NCBI GenBank assembly: GCA_963831645.1
Contig: CAWHQZ010000028.1
Span: 434,001 to 498,000 of the forward strand
Direction of reading: 5' to 3'
Length of the DNA: 64,000 nucleotides
From: CAWHQZ01 sp963831645
GTDB lineage: Bacteria; Pseudomonadota; Alphaproteobacteria; Rhizobiales; Aestuariivirgaceae
Shown: positions 53,641 through 61,658 of the stretch, piece by piece
Layout of the letters: each line of letters begins with the position of its first letter
Position numbering within the stretch: the stretch's first letter is position 1
The notes under the pieces: generated by a model
Told to the model about the DNA's origin: nothing
Database searches by the model: none
The model's input: the letters and a program-made list of their open reading frames with translations, nothing else
Program-made: the position numbers and the translations under genes

Positions 53641-54114
53641 ATGAAGAAAGCGACAACAGCCATGAAGAAGAGGAAGAGCGGCTCGAAGGAAGGAAAAGGA
53701 GGAGACTCTCCCTCTCAGCTGATAGATGCGAGAATCAACGAGCTGAGTGATTGGCGGGGCGAGACGCTCGCTCGGGTCCGAATTCTCATCAAGCAGGCCG
53801 ACCCCGAAGTGGTCGAGGAGTGGAAGTGGAGAGGGGTTCCGGTGTGGTCGCACGCCGGAATGATCTGCACCGGCGAGACGTACAAGAATGTCGTGAAGAT
53901 GACCTTCGCCAAGGGCGCCTCGTTGGAGGACCCTTCAGGCCTCTTCAACTCCAGCCTCGAAGGCAACACCAGGCGCGCCATCGATTTCCATGAGGGCGAC
54001 AAGATTGATGAAAAGGCGTTGAAGACGCTCATTCGCGCCGCCGTGGCGCTGAACACGTCGGTGCGAGCTACCGCCGGCCCCGTCCGCTCTCGGAAGAGAC
54101 CAAAGAGCGCTTGA
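53641..54114 (+). CDS. DUF1801 protein with basic N-terminus
   Basis: The 157-residue product begins with a Lys-rich tail (MKKATTAMKKRKSGSKEGKG) and has a DUF1801 domain: EVVEEWKWRGVPVWSHAGMI, TYKNVVKMTFAKGASLEDPS and RRAIDFHEGDKIDEKALKTL. It is a distant paralogue of the preceding frameshifted gene. Both may bind nucleic acid through their tails, which is inference. Confidence 0.8.
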   Translation: MKKATTAMKKRKSGSKEGKGGDSPSQLIDARINELSDWRGETLARVRILIKQADPEVVEEWKWRGVPVWSHAGMICTGETYKNVVKMTFAKGASLEDPSGLFNSSLEGNTRRAIDFHEGDKIDEKALKTLIRAAVALNTSVRATAGPVRSRKRPKSA

Positions 54115-54261
54115 GGAGCGTCGTGTGACCTAAATGACCTGCTCTCCGAGGCCCTGATTCGACGGGGTCTCAAGTGGCTCCATTAGCCCGATCATCCTTG
54201 TTTGTTCGTCTATATGACGTACATTGTAGGTGAAACGCTGGCCACACCAGGAGTGACCCCA

Positions 54262-54567
54262 ATGCCGCGCAAACAGCGCAAGATCGAACGGGAAACGCCC
54301 AACCGCGTCGAGCGCCTCGGATTCCGGCTGGATGAAGAGACGAAGGATCTTATCGAGCGGGCCGCCCATCTGTCACGGCGTAAGGTCAGCGACTTCTGCG
54401 TGACCGCGCTCACTGACACCGCACGCCGGACGATCGCCGAGCATGAGACGCTGGTGCTGTCGGATCGCGACCGCGCGGCGTTCTTCGACGCGCTGGTCAA
54501 TCCGCCTGAGCCGAGCGAGCGGTTGGTCCGCGCCCTGGCTGAGCACAAACGCCGGGTCGCTTCCTGA
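54262..54567 (+). CDS. DUF1778 antitoxin, second module
   Basis: The 101-residue product (ATG 54262) has RVERLGFRLDEETKDLIERA and RKVSDFCVTALTDTARRTI, a ribbon-helix-helix fold, and the tail LSDRDRAAFFDALVNPPEPS. The GNAT toxin gene follows after 2 bases. A small palindrome TACATTGTA at 54220-54228 upstream may be the operator. Confidence 0.9.
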   Translation: MPRKQRKIERETPNRVERLGFRLDEETKDLIERAAHLSRRKVSDFCVTALTDTARRTIAEHETLVLSDRDRAAFFDALVNPPEPSERLVRALAEHKRRVAS

Positions 54568-54569
54568 GC

Positions 54570-55091
54570 ATGGCGCCGCCTCGGCCAGACCTGAAGATCG
54601 AGGCGCTCGCGGCGCATCACAACCGGGACGGTTTTTCCTGCGGCGTCGACAGCCTCGATCGTTATCTCCGGACGCAAGCGAGCCAGGATGTGCGGTGCAA
54701 GGCGAATGGGGTCTTCATTCTGATCGAGCCGGACAAGCCGGACGTCGTGCTGGGCTACTACACCTTGTGCGCGACTGCGGTAGCACAGGGCGACGTGCCC
54801 GCCGCCGCCCGCAAGCACGTCCCACGCTATCCGCTCGTCAGCGCCACGCTCGTCGGGCGGCTGGCGGTCTCCGACACCCGGCAAGGCGAGCGCCTGGGTG
54901 CAATGCTTCTCGCCGACGCCGTGCAACGCGCCTATGCGAGCGCGGCCACGGTGGGTTCGTCAATGCTGGTGGTGGACGCGATCAATGAGCGCACTGCCGC
55001 GTTCTATGAAGGAAACGGCTTCGTGCGCCTTCCGGACTCGCTCCGGCTGGTGCTTCCGATGCACGCGATCCAGCGATTGGTGGAGCCATGA
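54570..55091 (+). CDS. GNAT-family toxin, second module
   Basis: The 173-residue product has FSCGVDSLDRYLRTQASQDV near the N-terminus, the acetyl-CoA loop VSDTRQGERLGAMLLADAV and the end FYEGNGFVRLPDSLRLVLPM. It is not a recent copy of the toxin at 51391. It should act on aminoacyl-tRNA like other DUF1778-linked GNAT toxins. Confidence 0.9.
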   Translation: MAPPRPDLKIEALAAHHNRDGFSCGVDSLDRYLRTQASQDVRCKANGVFILIEPDKPDVVLGYYTLCATAVAQGDVPAAARKHVPRYPLVSATLVGRLAVSDTRQGERLGAMLLADAVQRAYASAATVGSSMLVVDAINERTAAFYEGNGFVRLPDSLRLVLPMHAIQRLVEP

Positions 55092-55179
55092 CCGACGCAG
55101 CAACATCGATTGATGGGATGGCCGCAAGTGCAGTCGCCAAGGCAGCGCTCTATCTGCGCGTCTCGGCCCATGTCTTTGG

Positions 55180-55361
55180 AGGGCTCTCCGGTCCTGATTC
55201 AGCTCGAATTCGAAGACTGTGATATGGTTGCCGAGAAGATGGTTGAAGAAAAGGCCGAGGTCGTCATTCCGATCAAGGACCGCCCTTGCGGAAAGCGCGA
55301 AGGTCGTATTCGCGACCCGTTCGGACATCGTTGGATCCTGAGCCAACAGGTGGCGGGATGA
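55180..55361 (+). pseudogene. Fragment of a PhnB-like VOC protein
   Basis: The frame reads PVLIQLEFEDCDMVAEKMVE, then KREGRIRDPFGHRWILSQQ, the C-terminal half of PhnB/glyoxalase-like VOC proteins. The N-terminal half is absent. It overlaps the start of the next VOC gene by 4 bases. Confidence 0.6.
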
Positions 55362-55711
55362 CCGTACTGCGCATCGTCGCGAATATCGCAGCAGACACTG
55401 TCCCGGACATTCGGAGGTTCTATTCCGATCTCTTCGGGCTCGATGCTGTCATGGATCTCGGATGGATCGTCACGCTGGCGTCCCGCGAAACAACCGTCCC
55501 CCAGATCAGCATCCTCAGCGAGGGCGGCTCAGGCGCGCCTGTGCCCGATCTGTCGATCGAAGTCGACAATGTGGACGAGGTGTATCGTCGTGCGAGAGAG
55601 ATCGGATGCAAGGTCGTCCATGATCTGACCGACGAACCGTGGGGCGTAAGACGTTTCTTCATTTCCGACCCGACCGGCAAGCTGCTCAACGTGCTCTCGC
55701 ATCTTCGCTAG
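55358..55711 (+). CDS. VOC-family (glyoxalase-like) protein
   Basis: The 117-residue product has two beta-alpha-beta-beta-beta modules: DIRRFYSDLFGLDAVMDLGW and DEVYRRAREIGCKVVHDLTD, ending GVRRFFISDPTGKLLNVLSH with a metal-ligand-like D. Function (isomerase, dioxygenase or binding protein) cannot be told. Its ATG overlaps the stop of the VOC fragment. Confidence 0.8.
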   Translation: MTVLRIVANIAADTVPDIRRFYSDLFGLDAVMDLGWIVTLASRETTVPQISILSEGGSGAPVPDLSIEVDNVDEVYRRAREIGCKVVHDLTDEPWGVRRFFISDPTGKLLNVLSHLR

Positions 55712-56142
55712 AAATTGCCTGCAATGCGGGACATTGGCGGCCTTCCAAACGTTCAGGCCAACAACCGTACGGCAAGAGATCCGCTGTCGTCCAGTGTTAC
55801 CTGGCGTGGCAGATCGGAGGAAATCGTAGATTCGGCGGTACTGGCGCGCCACGGTCGATGAAGATGGGCACTATTGCTTCGCCATGCCCCTATGATGCCG
55901 CAGCCCGCCACGCGCTTCAATCGGTAAATCTGCGACGGCCTGCGATCTTGCACTACGCCTCGTGGGCGGCCGTTTGCGGCGCCTCGGGTCTGACCACCCG
56001 TCATGGTGGTTGCCGTCGCTGACACCCACCCAACGACAAGAAATTTTGTCACGGGCGTGAGAAGCCCAGGCAACAGACCGCGCGAATCGCCTATGATCGC
56101 AAGGTTCGACCAAAAAGGCATAGCTCCATCGAGTATTGCAAC
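55712..56142. other. Gene-free stretch carrying the first of three tRNA-end-related repeats
   Basis: No gene is supported. Bases 55842-55893 are repeated at 57209-57260 (see the repeat entries). Confidence 0.5.
55842..55893 (+). repeat. Repeat R1: core TGGCGCGCC plus right flank
   Basis: The first 24 bases are identical to 57209-57232 (starting TGGCGCGCCACGGTCGATGA), and the similarity continues with a few mismatches to 55893. TGGCGCGCC equals the 3' end of tRNA-Arg(ACG) on the minus strand. Confidence 0.65.
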
Positions 56143-56736
56143 ATGCGCATATTCCTCGCTGGTGTCGGCTGCGTAGGCAAGACCACTGTAGGCGCCAAAC
56201 TGGCTGACCTCCTCGATTATCGATTTTTCGACCTGGATGTTGAAATAGAGCGTTTCTTCGGAACATCGATCGAGCGTCTTCGAAACAGCAACCTGACGAC
56301 TCATAGTTTTCGCCTCGCGGCGTCACAAGCCTTGAAACATGTCCTCTCTCGGGAGGACAGCTGCAATTGTGTCATCGCGTTGCCGCCGAGCGGGATGATG
56401 GGTGTCTACTGGAAGGTCTTCAACAAGATACCGGACGCCGCAATTGTCGTGCTCAAGGATACGCCCGAGAATATCCTCAAGAGGATCACGTTCTACGACA
56501 TCAACTCTCGCCCGATACAAAGAAGTCTGACGGATCGAGAGAAGCGTCTTTACCTTCGAGAAATAAAAGCGGACATCACGTACTTTAGCCGCTCCTTCCA
56601 AAGAGCGCATCTGTCCGTGGATATCGCGGGGTGCGGCCCCGACGAGGCGGCGCGCAAGGTCAAGGATAGATTGACGCTGGCGCCGCCGAAGGAACGACGC
56701 CAAGCGTCAGCACAACCGCTTGGAAGGATGCATTAG
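56143..56736 (+). CDS. Small P-loop kinase, shikimate kinase-like
   Basis: The 197-residue product has Walker A GVGCVGKTTVGAKLADLLDY and YRFFDLDVEIERFFGTSIER, the layout of shikimate/gluconate-type kinases, then an unusual C-terminal half (FSRSFQRAHLSVDIAGCGPD). True AroK residues for shikimate binding are not clear. It is followed by the CcbP-like gene after 11 bases. A nucleotide or small-molecule kinase is likely; the substrate is unknown. Confidence 0.65.
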   Translation: MRIFLAGVGCVGKTTVGAKLADLLDYRFFDLDVEIERFFGTSIERLRNSNLTTHSFRLAASQALKHVLSREDSCNCVIALPPSGMMGVYWKVFNKIPDAAIVVLKDTPENILKRITFYDINSRPIQRSLTDREKRLYLREIKADITYFSRSFQRAHLSVDIAGCGPDEAARKVKDRLTLAPPKERRQASAQPLGRMH

Positions 56737-56747
56737 AGGGTCGAACA

Positions 56748-57113
56748 ATGCCACGCGCGAAAGATGATGCACGCGAGCAACGAATTGCCATGGAGGCCGT
56801 CGTCGATGCTCACGATTCCGGCGAACGTGCGATGGGTTGGTATTACTACCTTGATGGCAAGATGAAAGTTCCATTCAAAGCGCGCTGTAGGTTCGCGCGG
56901 CCCATCTCCGTTCTCAGGATCAAAGAAGAAGTGGAAGTCCTCGGCATGGCACCGGAAGAGGAGTGCGAGAGCGAAATGTTTGTCTGGGTTAGGCGGGCCC
57001 GCGAGCAAATTGCTGTCCCTTTGGCGCAACTGCAACCACTGTCGAAAGATCAAGAGACCCAGGAGGCCGTTGGTGATTGGCTCTACTGGGCGGATCACGG
57101 GTACGAGCTATGA
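56748..57113 (+). CDS. CcbP-like calcium-binding protein
   Basis: The 121-residue product matches the CcbP family: EQRIAMEAVVDAHDSGERAM, GWYYYLDGKMKVPFKARC, VLGMAPEEECESEMFVWVRR and AVGDWLYWADHGYEL. CcbP of Anabaena is an acidic Ca-binding protein that controls heterocyst formation. In other bacteria the family is often found next to mobile genes, and its role is unknown. It lies in a segment bounded by tRNA-related repeats. Confidence 0.8.
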   Translation: MPRAKDDAREQRIAMEAVVDAHDSGERAMGWYYYLDGKMKVPFKARCRFARPISVLRIKEEVEVLGMAPEEECESEMFVWVRRAREQIAVPLAQLQPLSKDQETQEAVGDWLYWADHGYEL

Positions 57114-57169
57114 GCGCCGAAAAGCCTGCTATCCAACTCGTGTGGCTTTGTTGGCGTCAGATCAAGCGC

Positions 57170-57260
57170 AGAACCGGCGGTAATTGGCGTCGATGGCGTA
57201 TTCCTAAGTGGCGCGCCACGGTCGATGAAGATGTGCACTATTCGTTCGCCGTGGCGCTAT
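57170..57260 (+). repeat. Repeat R2: left flank, core TGGCGCGCC and right flank
   Basis: Left of the core (57209-57217), CGATGGCGTATTCCTAAG matches the left flank of R3 at 58060-58077 with one difference. Right of the core, ACGGTCGATGAAGAT matches R1. R2 thus joins the left flank of R3 to the right flank of R1, like a recombination junction. Confidence 0.6.
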
Positions 57261-57401
57261 GACATCGGAGCCGAGTCCACGATCTGACCTGCCGATCCAC
57301 GCCAGCGCGCTCTATCCTACTGCTGCGCTCGGGGCGCGAGGCCGCGGGTGGACCCGAACCATATTTCAGCCGTCAAATCGTCAGCGGACTTGCGCCTCGG
57401 C

Positions 57402-57725
57402 TCAGTCGGCACCAATGAATTTGGGGACACCCGGCACCGCGGACTCGATGGCCGCCAGGAGGTTTGAAACCAGCGGCCTGAGATCGGCAAGCCGGTTCGT
57501 CTTCGCCTGAAGGACAACGACGGCGATCGAGAAGCTATCCAGGTTCTGCTGAAATGGCAGGTTTTGATCAACGGTGACAAATACATCGAAGTGCTGCGAC
57601 GCAAGGGCGAGCAACTCTCCATTCTTGACTGTCGTCCAAGCCATCTGACGAGCAGTCTTCACGTCGTGACCGACGATGTCGCGCGCGAGGCGCCAATCGA
57701 CGCATTCGTCGAGAAACACCTTCAC
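57402..57725 (-). CDS. DUF5615 PIN-like toxin candidate
   Basis: The 107-residue product reads MKVFLDECVDWRLARDIVGH, LLALASQHFDVFVTVDQNLP and FSIAVVVLQAKTNRLADLRP, the DUF5615 PIN-like family with conserved acidic residues at LDE and VDQN. It overlaps the DUF433 gene by 4 bases. This pair is a frequent but little-studied toxin-antitoxin type. Confidence 0.85.
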   Translation of the reverse strand: MKVFLDECVDWRLARDIVGHDVKTARQMAWTTVKNGELLALASQHFDVFVTVDQNLPFQQNLDSFSIAVVVLQAKTNRLADLRPLVSNLLAAIESAVPGVPKFIGAD

Positions 57726-57934
57726 GACGCCGCTTCGATTACTCGGTCCTTCGCTTGCTCCAGGAAAGCGATGACATGCTCTCGCGTTACGGACGGGAAC
57801 CCCTCGAGAAAATCATCGATGGATTCGCCCGCCTCCAAGTAATCGAGCAGGGTTTGCACGGGAACTCTAGTCCCGTGGAACACAGCAGTGCCACCCATCA
57901 CGTCGGCGCGGCGTGAGACAATTGGCTGCTTCAT
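57722..57934 (-). CDS. DUF433 antitoxin candidate
   Basis: The 70-residue product has DVMGGTAVFHGTRVPVQTLL, YLEAGESIDDFLEGFPSVTR and a C-terminal helix, the DUF433 winged-helix antitoxin fold. Its stop overlaps the start of the DUF5615 gene. Confidence 0.85.
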   Translation of the reverse strand: MKQPIVSRRADVMGGTAVFHGTRVPVQTLLDYLEAGESIDDFLEGFPSVTREHVIAFLEQAKDRVIEAAS

Positions 57935-58036
57935 GGCCGCAGATTACGCCTCAACGGCCTCGACACGCAACGGTGGGAGGCGGTTGGGAGAGGTTCGAGG
58001 GCTGATACGGTCGGCCCACCCTGATGCCTTGAGGCG

Positions 58037-58085
58037 GAGAAACGGCAGCGTTTGGCGCCGATGGCGTATTCCGAAGTGGCGCGCC
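58037..58085 (+). repeat. Repeat R3 at the 3' end of tRNA-Arg(ACG)
   Basis: The left flank (CGATGGCGTATTCCGAAG) and core match R2; the right side is the tRNA gene itself. This marks the likely original integration site. Confidence 0.6.
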
Positions 58086-58154
58086 CGAAGAGATTTCGAA
58101 CTCCTGACCCCCAGATTCGTAGTCTGGTGCTCTATCCAGCTGAGCTACGGGCGC
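58077..58154 (-). tRNA. tRNA-Arg (anticodon ACG) with one extra base in the T loop
   Basis: The acceptor GCGCCCG pairs with CGGGCGC; the anticodon arm CCAGA-CTACGAA-TCTGG gives ACG; a G discriminator and CCA are encoded. The T arm (AGGAG, loop TTCGAAAT, CTCTT) has eight loop bases instead of seven, because AAA replaces the usual AA. The gene is 78 instead of 77 bases. Either the gene is impaired or a homopolymer was miscounted. Confidence 0.85.
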
Positions 58155-58209
58155 GAAACGGCGTTAGGTAGTACGCTGGCGAGGCGATGGCAAGCGAGCG
58201 GCTCAGCGC

Positions 58210-59238
58210 TCAAAGTCGCCGGCGCAGATAGTCGCGATAACAGAGCCACGGGCCTAGGCTCGATGCCTCCCACACGCCACGGCCGATGGCGCGGGCGAGC
58301 GTGTCAGCGGCAACGGACCCCAGATGGCTCAGCGCATGAGCCCGCGGCTCGGGCAGCGGCCTGCGCCCGCTCGCCAGCGCGAACACCGTATCGCCGTCGA
58401 AAGGCGTGTGCATGGGGCGCACAGCACGCGCCATGCCGTCCTGCGCCATGATCGCCAGCCGCCTTACCTCGGCCTTGGTCAAAATCGCGTCCGTCGCCAC
58501 GACGGCGATGGTAGTGCTGCTGCCGGGCAGGGGCGGATTGGCGAGCTCGAACTTCGTGCCTTCGGTCAGCGTGTGCCCCGACGGCCGGACCCGGGCTGGC
58601 CGCGGCAGCTCATCGTCGAGGGCGTAGTCCGCCGCCCACAGATCATTCGTTCCGGGCACCACCGGCGAGCCCATGCTGTTGACCGCCACAAGTGCACCGA
58701 GTGTGAAGCCGCCCCATCGCGCCGATGCGCTGCCGAGGCCGCCCTTGAACCGCCCGGCGACGGCCCCCAGGCCCGCCCCCGCGTTTCCCAGAGCGAAATC
58801 CTCGGCCGCGGCTTCGCAGGCCTGAAGCGCGAGCTTGCGATAAGGCGGCTCCTCGCCCCAGTCCTTGGCGCCGCCGTTCATGATGTCGAACAGGATCGCT
58901 GACGGCACGAGCGGGCAGGGCACGGGCTGTGGGCCGAAGGTGAAGCCGACGCCGCGCCGGGCGAGCCAGGAGACAACGCCCGACGCGGCCTCGAGACCGA
59001 ACACCGATCCTCCCGACAACGCAAACCCATGCACGGCCTCGATGAGGCAGGCGGGATCGAGCGCGTCGGTGTCGCGCGTGCCGGGCGCACCCCCGCGCAC
59101 ATCGACCGAGGCGATGACCGGCCGGTCAGGCAGAAGCACGGTGACGCCCGAAAGCGCGCGCTGATCGCCGGCATTGCCTGCGCGCAATCCCTCGACATCG
59201 GTGATGAGGTTACGCGGCCCCTTGGTGATGGCGCTCAT
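58210..59238 (-). CDS. P1-family peptidase (DmpA-like)
   Basis: The 342-residue product has GPRNLITDVEGLRAGNAGDQ, VDVRGGAPGTRDTDAL, HGFALSGGSVFGLEAASGV and the autoprocessing site ALVAVNSMGSPV, where the Ser becomes the N-terminal nucleophile. P1 peptidases of this type are aminopeptidases or amidases such as DmpA and beta-aminopeptidases. It is complete and separate from tRNA-Arg(ACG) by 55 bases. Confidence 0.9.
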   Translation of the reverse strand: MSAITKGPRNLITDVEGLRAGNAGDQRALSGVTVLLPDRPVIASVDVRGGAPGTRDTDALDPACLIEAVHGFALSGGSVFGLEAASGVVSWLARRGVGFTFGPQPVPCPLVPSAILFDIMNGGAKDWGEEPPYRKLALQACEAAAEDFALGNAGAGLGAVAGRFKGGLGSASARWGGFTLGALVAVNSMGSPVVPGTNDLWAADYALDDELPRPARVRPSGHTLTEGTKFELANPPLPGSSTTIAVVATDAILTKAEVRRLAIMAQDGMARAVRPMHTPFDGDTVFALASGRRPLPEPRAHALSHLGSVAADTLARAIGRGVWEASSLGPWLCYRDYLRRRL

Positions 59239-59260
59239 GGTCCCGGCATCTGACTACACC

Positions 59261-59719
59261 TCAGTAGTCGTTCAGGTGCATGTCATAGCGCACGAGCGGT
59301 GAACGCCTCGCAAGCTTCTGGTACAGAGCATGAGCCCTTTCGTTGTCGGCTTGCGTCATCCAGTAGATCTTGAGCCACCCGGCGGCTCGCCCGATCTCGC
59401 TCAGACGCTCGATGAGAGCGGTCGCCACACCCAAACCGCGCACCTCCGGCTCAACGTACAGATCAAGCAGATACGCAATCGGCCGACGCGTCCACGAGTA
59501 GGGGTGAGTGAGATAGAGAAGGAAGCCGATCGCCCGTTCATCCAGCTCGGCTGCGATCAACAATCTCATTTGATGCTCTGTTGCTGAAACGCACTCCCAC
59601 ACGTAAGCTGGTGCTTCCGGTGAGCAGGGTTCGGGACCCGTCGCGACGAGAGCGGAAAACATCGAATACCAGCGCGGCTCGTCCATCGCCGCGGGCGGGC
59701 GGATGTGAAATTCTCTCAT
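59261..59719 (-). CDS. GNAT-family N-acetyltransferase
   Basis: The 152-residue product has IGFLLYLTHPYSW, YLLDLYVEPEVRGLGVATAL with the acetyl-CoA loop, and DNERAHALYQKLARRSPLVR. It is an ordinary chromosomal acetyltransferase of unknown substrate, unlike the two GNAT toxins nearby. Confidence 0.85.
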   Translation of the reverse strand: MREFHIRPPAAMDEPRWYSMFSALVATGPEPCSPEAPAYVWECVSATEHQMRLLIAAELDERAIGFLLYLTHPYSWTRRPIAYLLDLYVEPEVRGLGVATALIERLSEIGRAAGWLKIYWMTQADNERAHALYQKLARRSPLVRYDMHLNDY

Positions 59720-59848
59720 CGTCTCCGGACTCCCGATCGGGCTGCGCGCTCCGCACCTTGACGCTCTCAGGCATTTATTCCAGCATATTGGAAACTATCC
59801 CGGATAGCGAAAATAGCGTGCGGCGGGGGTCAGGGGAGGCTCGTCAGG

Positions 59849-60821
59849 ATGGCCCAGGAAAACGTTGCCGCGCCCCACCCGGTACGAGCCGGCATCCAGG
59901 CAAACCCGGAAACTGACGCGCGGCCGCCGGATCTCGAGGGCCGGGTCGCGATCGTGACGGGTGCAGGCCGCGGGCTTGGCCGCTCCCATGCCATCGCCTT
60001 GGCGCGGCATGGCGCCAGGGTCCTGGTCAACGACGTGGGCGGCGATCTCCACGGGCGAGGCCGGGATGCGACCCCGGCCGACCATGTTGTCGACGAGATC
60101 CGTGCATTCGGAGAGCACGCGCTGGCAAGCAGCCACGATGTGTCCGACTGGTCGCAAGCTCGGGACATGGTCGCGAGCGCCGTTGAAAATTTCGGCCAAC
60201 TCGATGTTCTCGTCAACAATGCGGGGATTTTGCGCGATCGGACGCTCGCCAACATGAGCGAGGAAGAGTGGGATGCGGTCATTCGTGTGCATCTGAAGGG
60301 CCATGCCGCGCCTACCCGTCATGCGATGGCTTACTGGCGCGATCAGTCGAAGGCGGGCAGCAAAGGTCGCGGCCTCCGTCATTCACACCACCTCGCTTGC
60401 CGGCCTCGTCGGCAACTTCGGCCAGGCGAACTATGCCTCGGCGAAGCTCGGCGTCATCGGCCTCTCTCGCGTTGTGGCGCTCGAGGGTGCGAAGTACGGT
60501 ATTCGCTCGAACGCCGTCTCTCCCTCGGCAAGAACCCGTATCGAGGGAAGCCTCAAGGCGCCGCCCGCCGGCGCCTTCGACGTGTTCGATCCGGACAATG
60601 TTTCACCGCTGATCGTCTGGCTCGCCAGGGCCGACTGCCCGGCCACCAATCAGGTGTTCCAGGCATACGGAGACCGTATCGAGGTCATCGCGCCATCCAG
60701 CATTGCGGTCGATTTGCGAACGTGTGGAAGGTGGACCGTGAGCGGACTCGATCGCGCCCTGCGCGATCACCTGCCTTCGCCGCCCAATCTCGCGGACTTC
60801 GTCGAAGGTCTGAGCATGTAG
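59849..60821 (+). pseudogene. Short-chain dehydrogenase, frameshifted
   Basis: The first frame has LEGRVAIVTGAGRGLGRSHA, VLVNDVGGDLHG, the dinucleotide-binding and multifunctional-enzyme-like signatures, and VLVNNAGILRDRTLANMSEE. Near 60370 it changes frame to ASVIHTTSLAGLVGNFGQAN with the catalytic Y-x3-K (YASAKLG), ending at 60821. This SDR group (peroxisomal multifunctional enzyme-like) handles 3-hydroxyacyl-CoA. It opens an operon whose next gene encodes the matching MaoC hydratase. Confidence 0.8.
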
Positions 60822-61658
60822 ATGGCGACGTCCGGCGCGACTATGGAAACGGGCAAAGTCGGTATTGCGCGGGATTCAGAGGAGTTCCGCACGAACTCGC
60901 GTCGTCTCGGGCAGTTCGCGGAAGCGATCGGTGACAGCAATCCCGCGCATTTGTCGGGCCAAATCGCATCGCCTGTTTTCCATCATGTGCCTGTCATGCA
61001 GAGCATGGTCGAGGTGCTGGAGCGGTCGACGGACGGCTTCATCCTGCACGGCGAGCACGATTTCGTGTTTCACCGGCCGATCGTCCCCGGCCAGCGGCTA
61101 TTCTCCCTGTCACGGCTGGTCGGCATCCGTAACTCGTCCGCCGGAGCGCTGCTCGTGGTGCGCTGTGAAACGCGTACTCATGACGGCGAGGACGTGTGCA
61201 CGCAGTTCGCGACCTGCCTGGTGCAGGGAGCCAAGGTAGCCGCAGATGCCGGCGAACCCGGGCCGGAACGACTGAAGCCCGGGCGGGCCGGCGAATGCAG
61301 GGCGGCAAGCTATCCGATCGCGGCCGACCAGACCTTGCGCTACGCCGATGCGGCACGAGACTATTCTGCGTATACGATCGACAGCGACGCTGCGAGATCA
61401 AAGGGTCTTCCGGCCCCGATCGTACATGGAATGTGCACGCTTGCACTCATTTCCCGGGCGATCGTCGACGGTCCATGCCGCGGTGACACCAGACGGCTGC
61501 GGCGCCTCGGCTGCCGGTTCTCCCACCCGCTCTATCTCGAGCCGGGACAAGAGCTGACCGCAAAACTCTGGCCGGGGGAAACGAATTGCGCCTTTGAGGC
61601 CGTCGACCGACGCGGGAATATCGTCGTCAGGAATGGTTATGCGGAGGTCGTACCGTGA
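60822..61658 (+). CDS. MaoC-family double-hotdog hydratase
   Basis: The 278-residue product has an N-terminal hotdog (DSNPAHLSGQIASPVFHHVP) and a C-terminal hotdog with YADAARDYSAYTIDSDAARS and GLPAPIVHGMCTLALISRAI, containing the Asp-His hydratase pair in altered form. It probably hydrates an enoyl-CoA. The ATG follows the SDR stop directly, and the stop overlaps the next start (GTGA). Confidence 0.8.
   Translation: MATSGATMETGKVGIARDSEEFRTNSRRLGQFAEAIGDSNPAHLSGQIASPVFHHVPVMQSMVEVLERSTDGFILHGEHDFVFHRPIVPGQRLFSLSRLVGIRNSSAGALLVVRCETRTHDGEDVCTQFATCLVQGAKVAADAGEPGPERLKPGRAGECRAASYPIAADQTLRYADAARDYSAYTIDSDAARSKGLPAPIVHGMCTLALISRAIVDGPCRGDTRRLRRLGCRFSHPLYLEPGQELTAKLWPGETNCAFEAVDRRGNIVVRNGYAEVVP

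Noticed and set aside
54202..54261. Upstream extension of the second DUF1778 antitoxin
   Set aside because: The extra 20 residues (MFVYMTYIV...) lie over the probable operator and are absent from the family; ATG 54262 is preferred.
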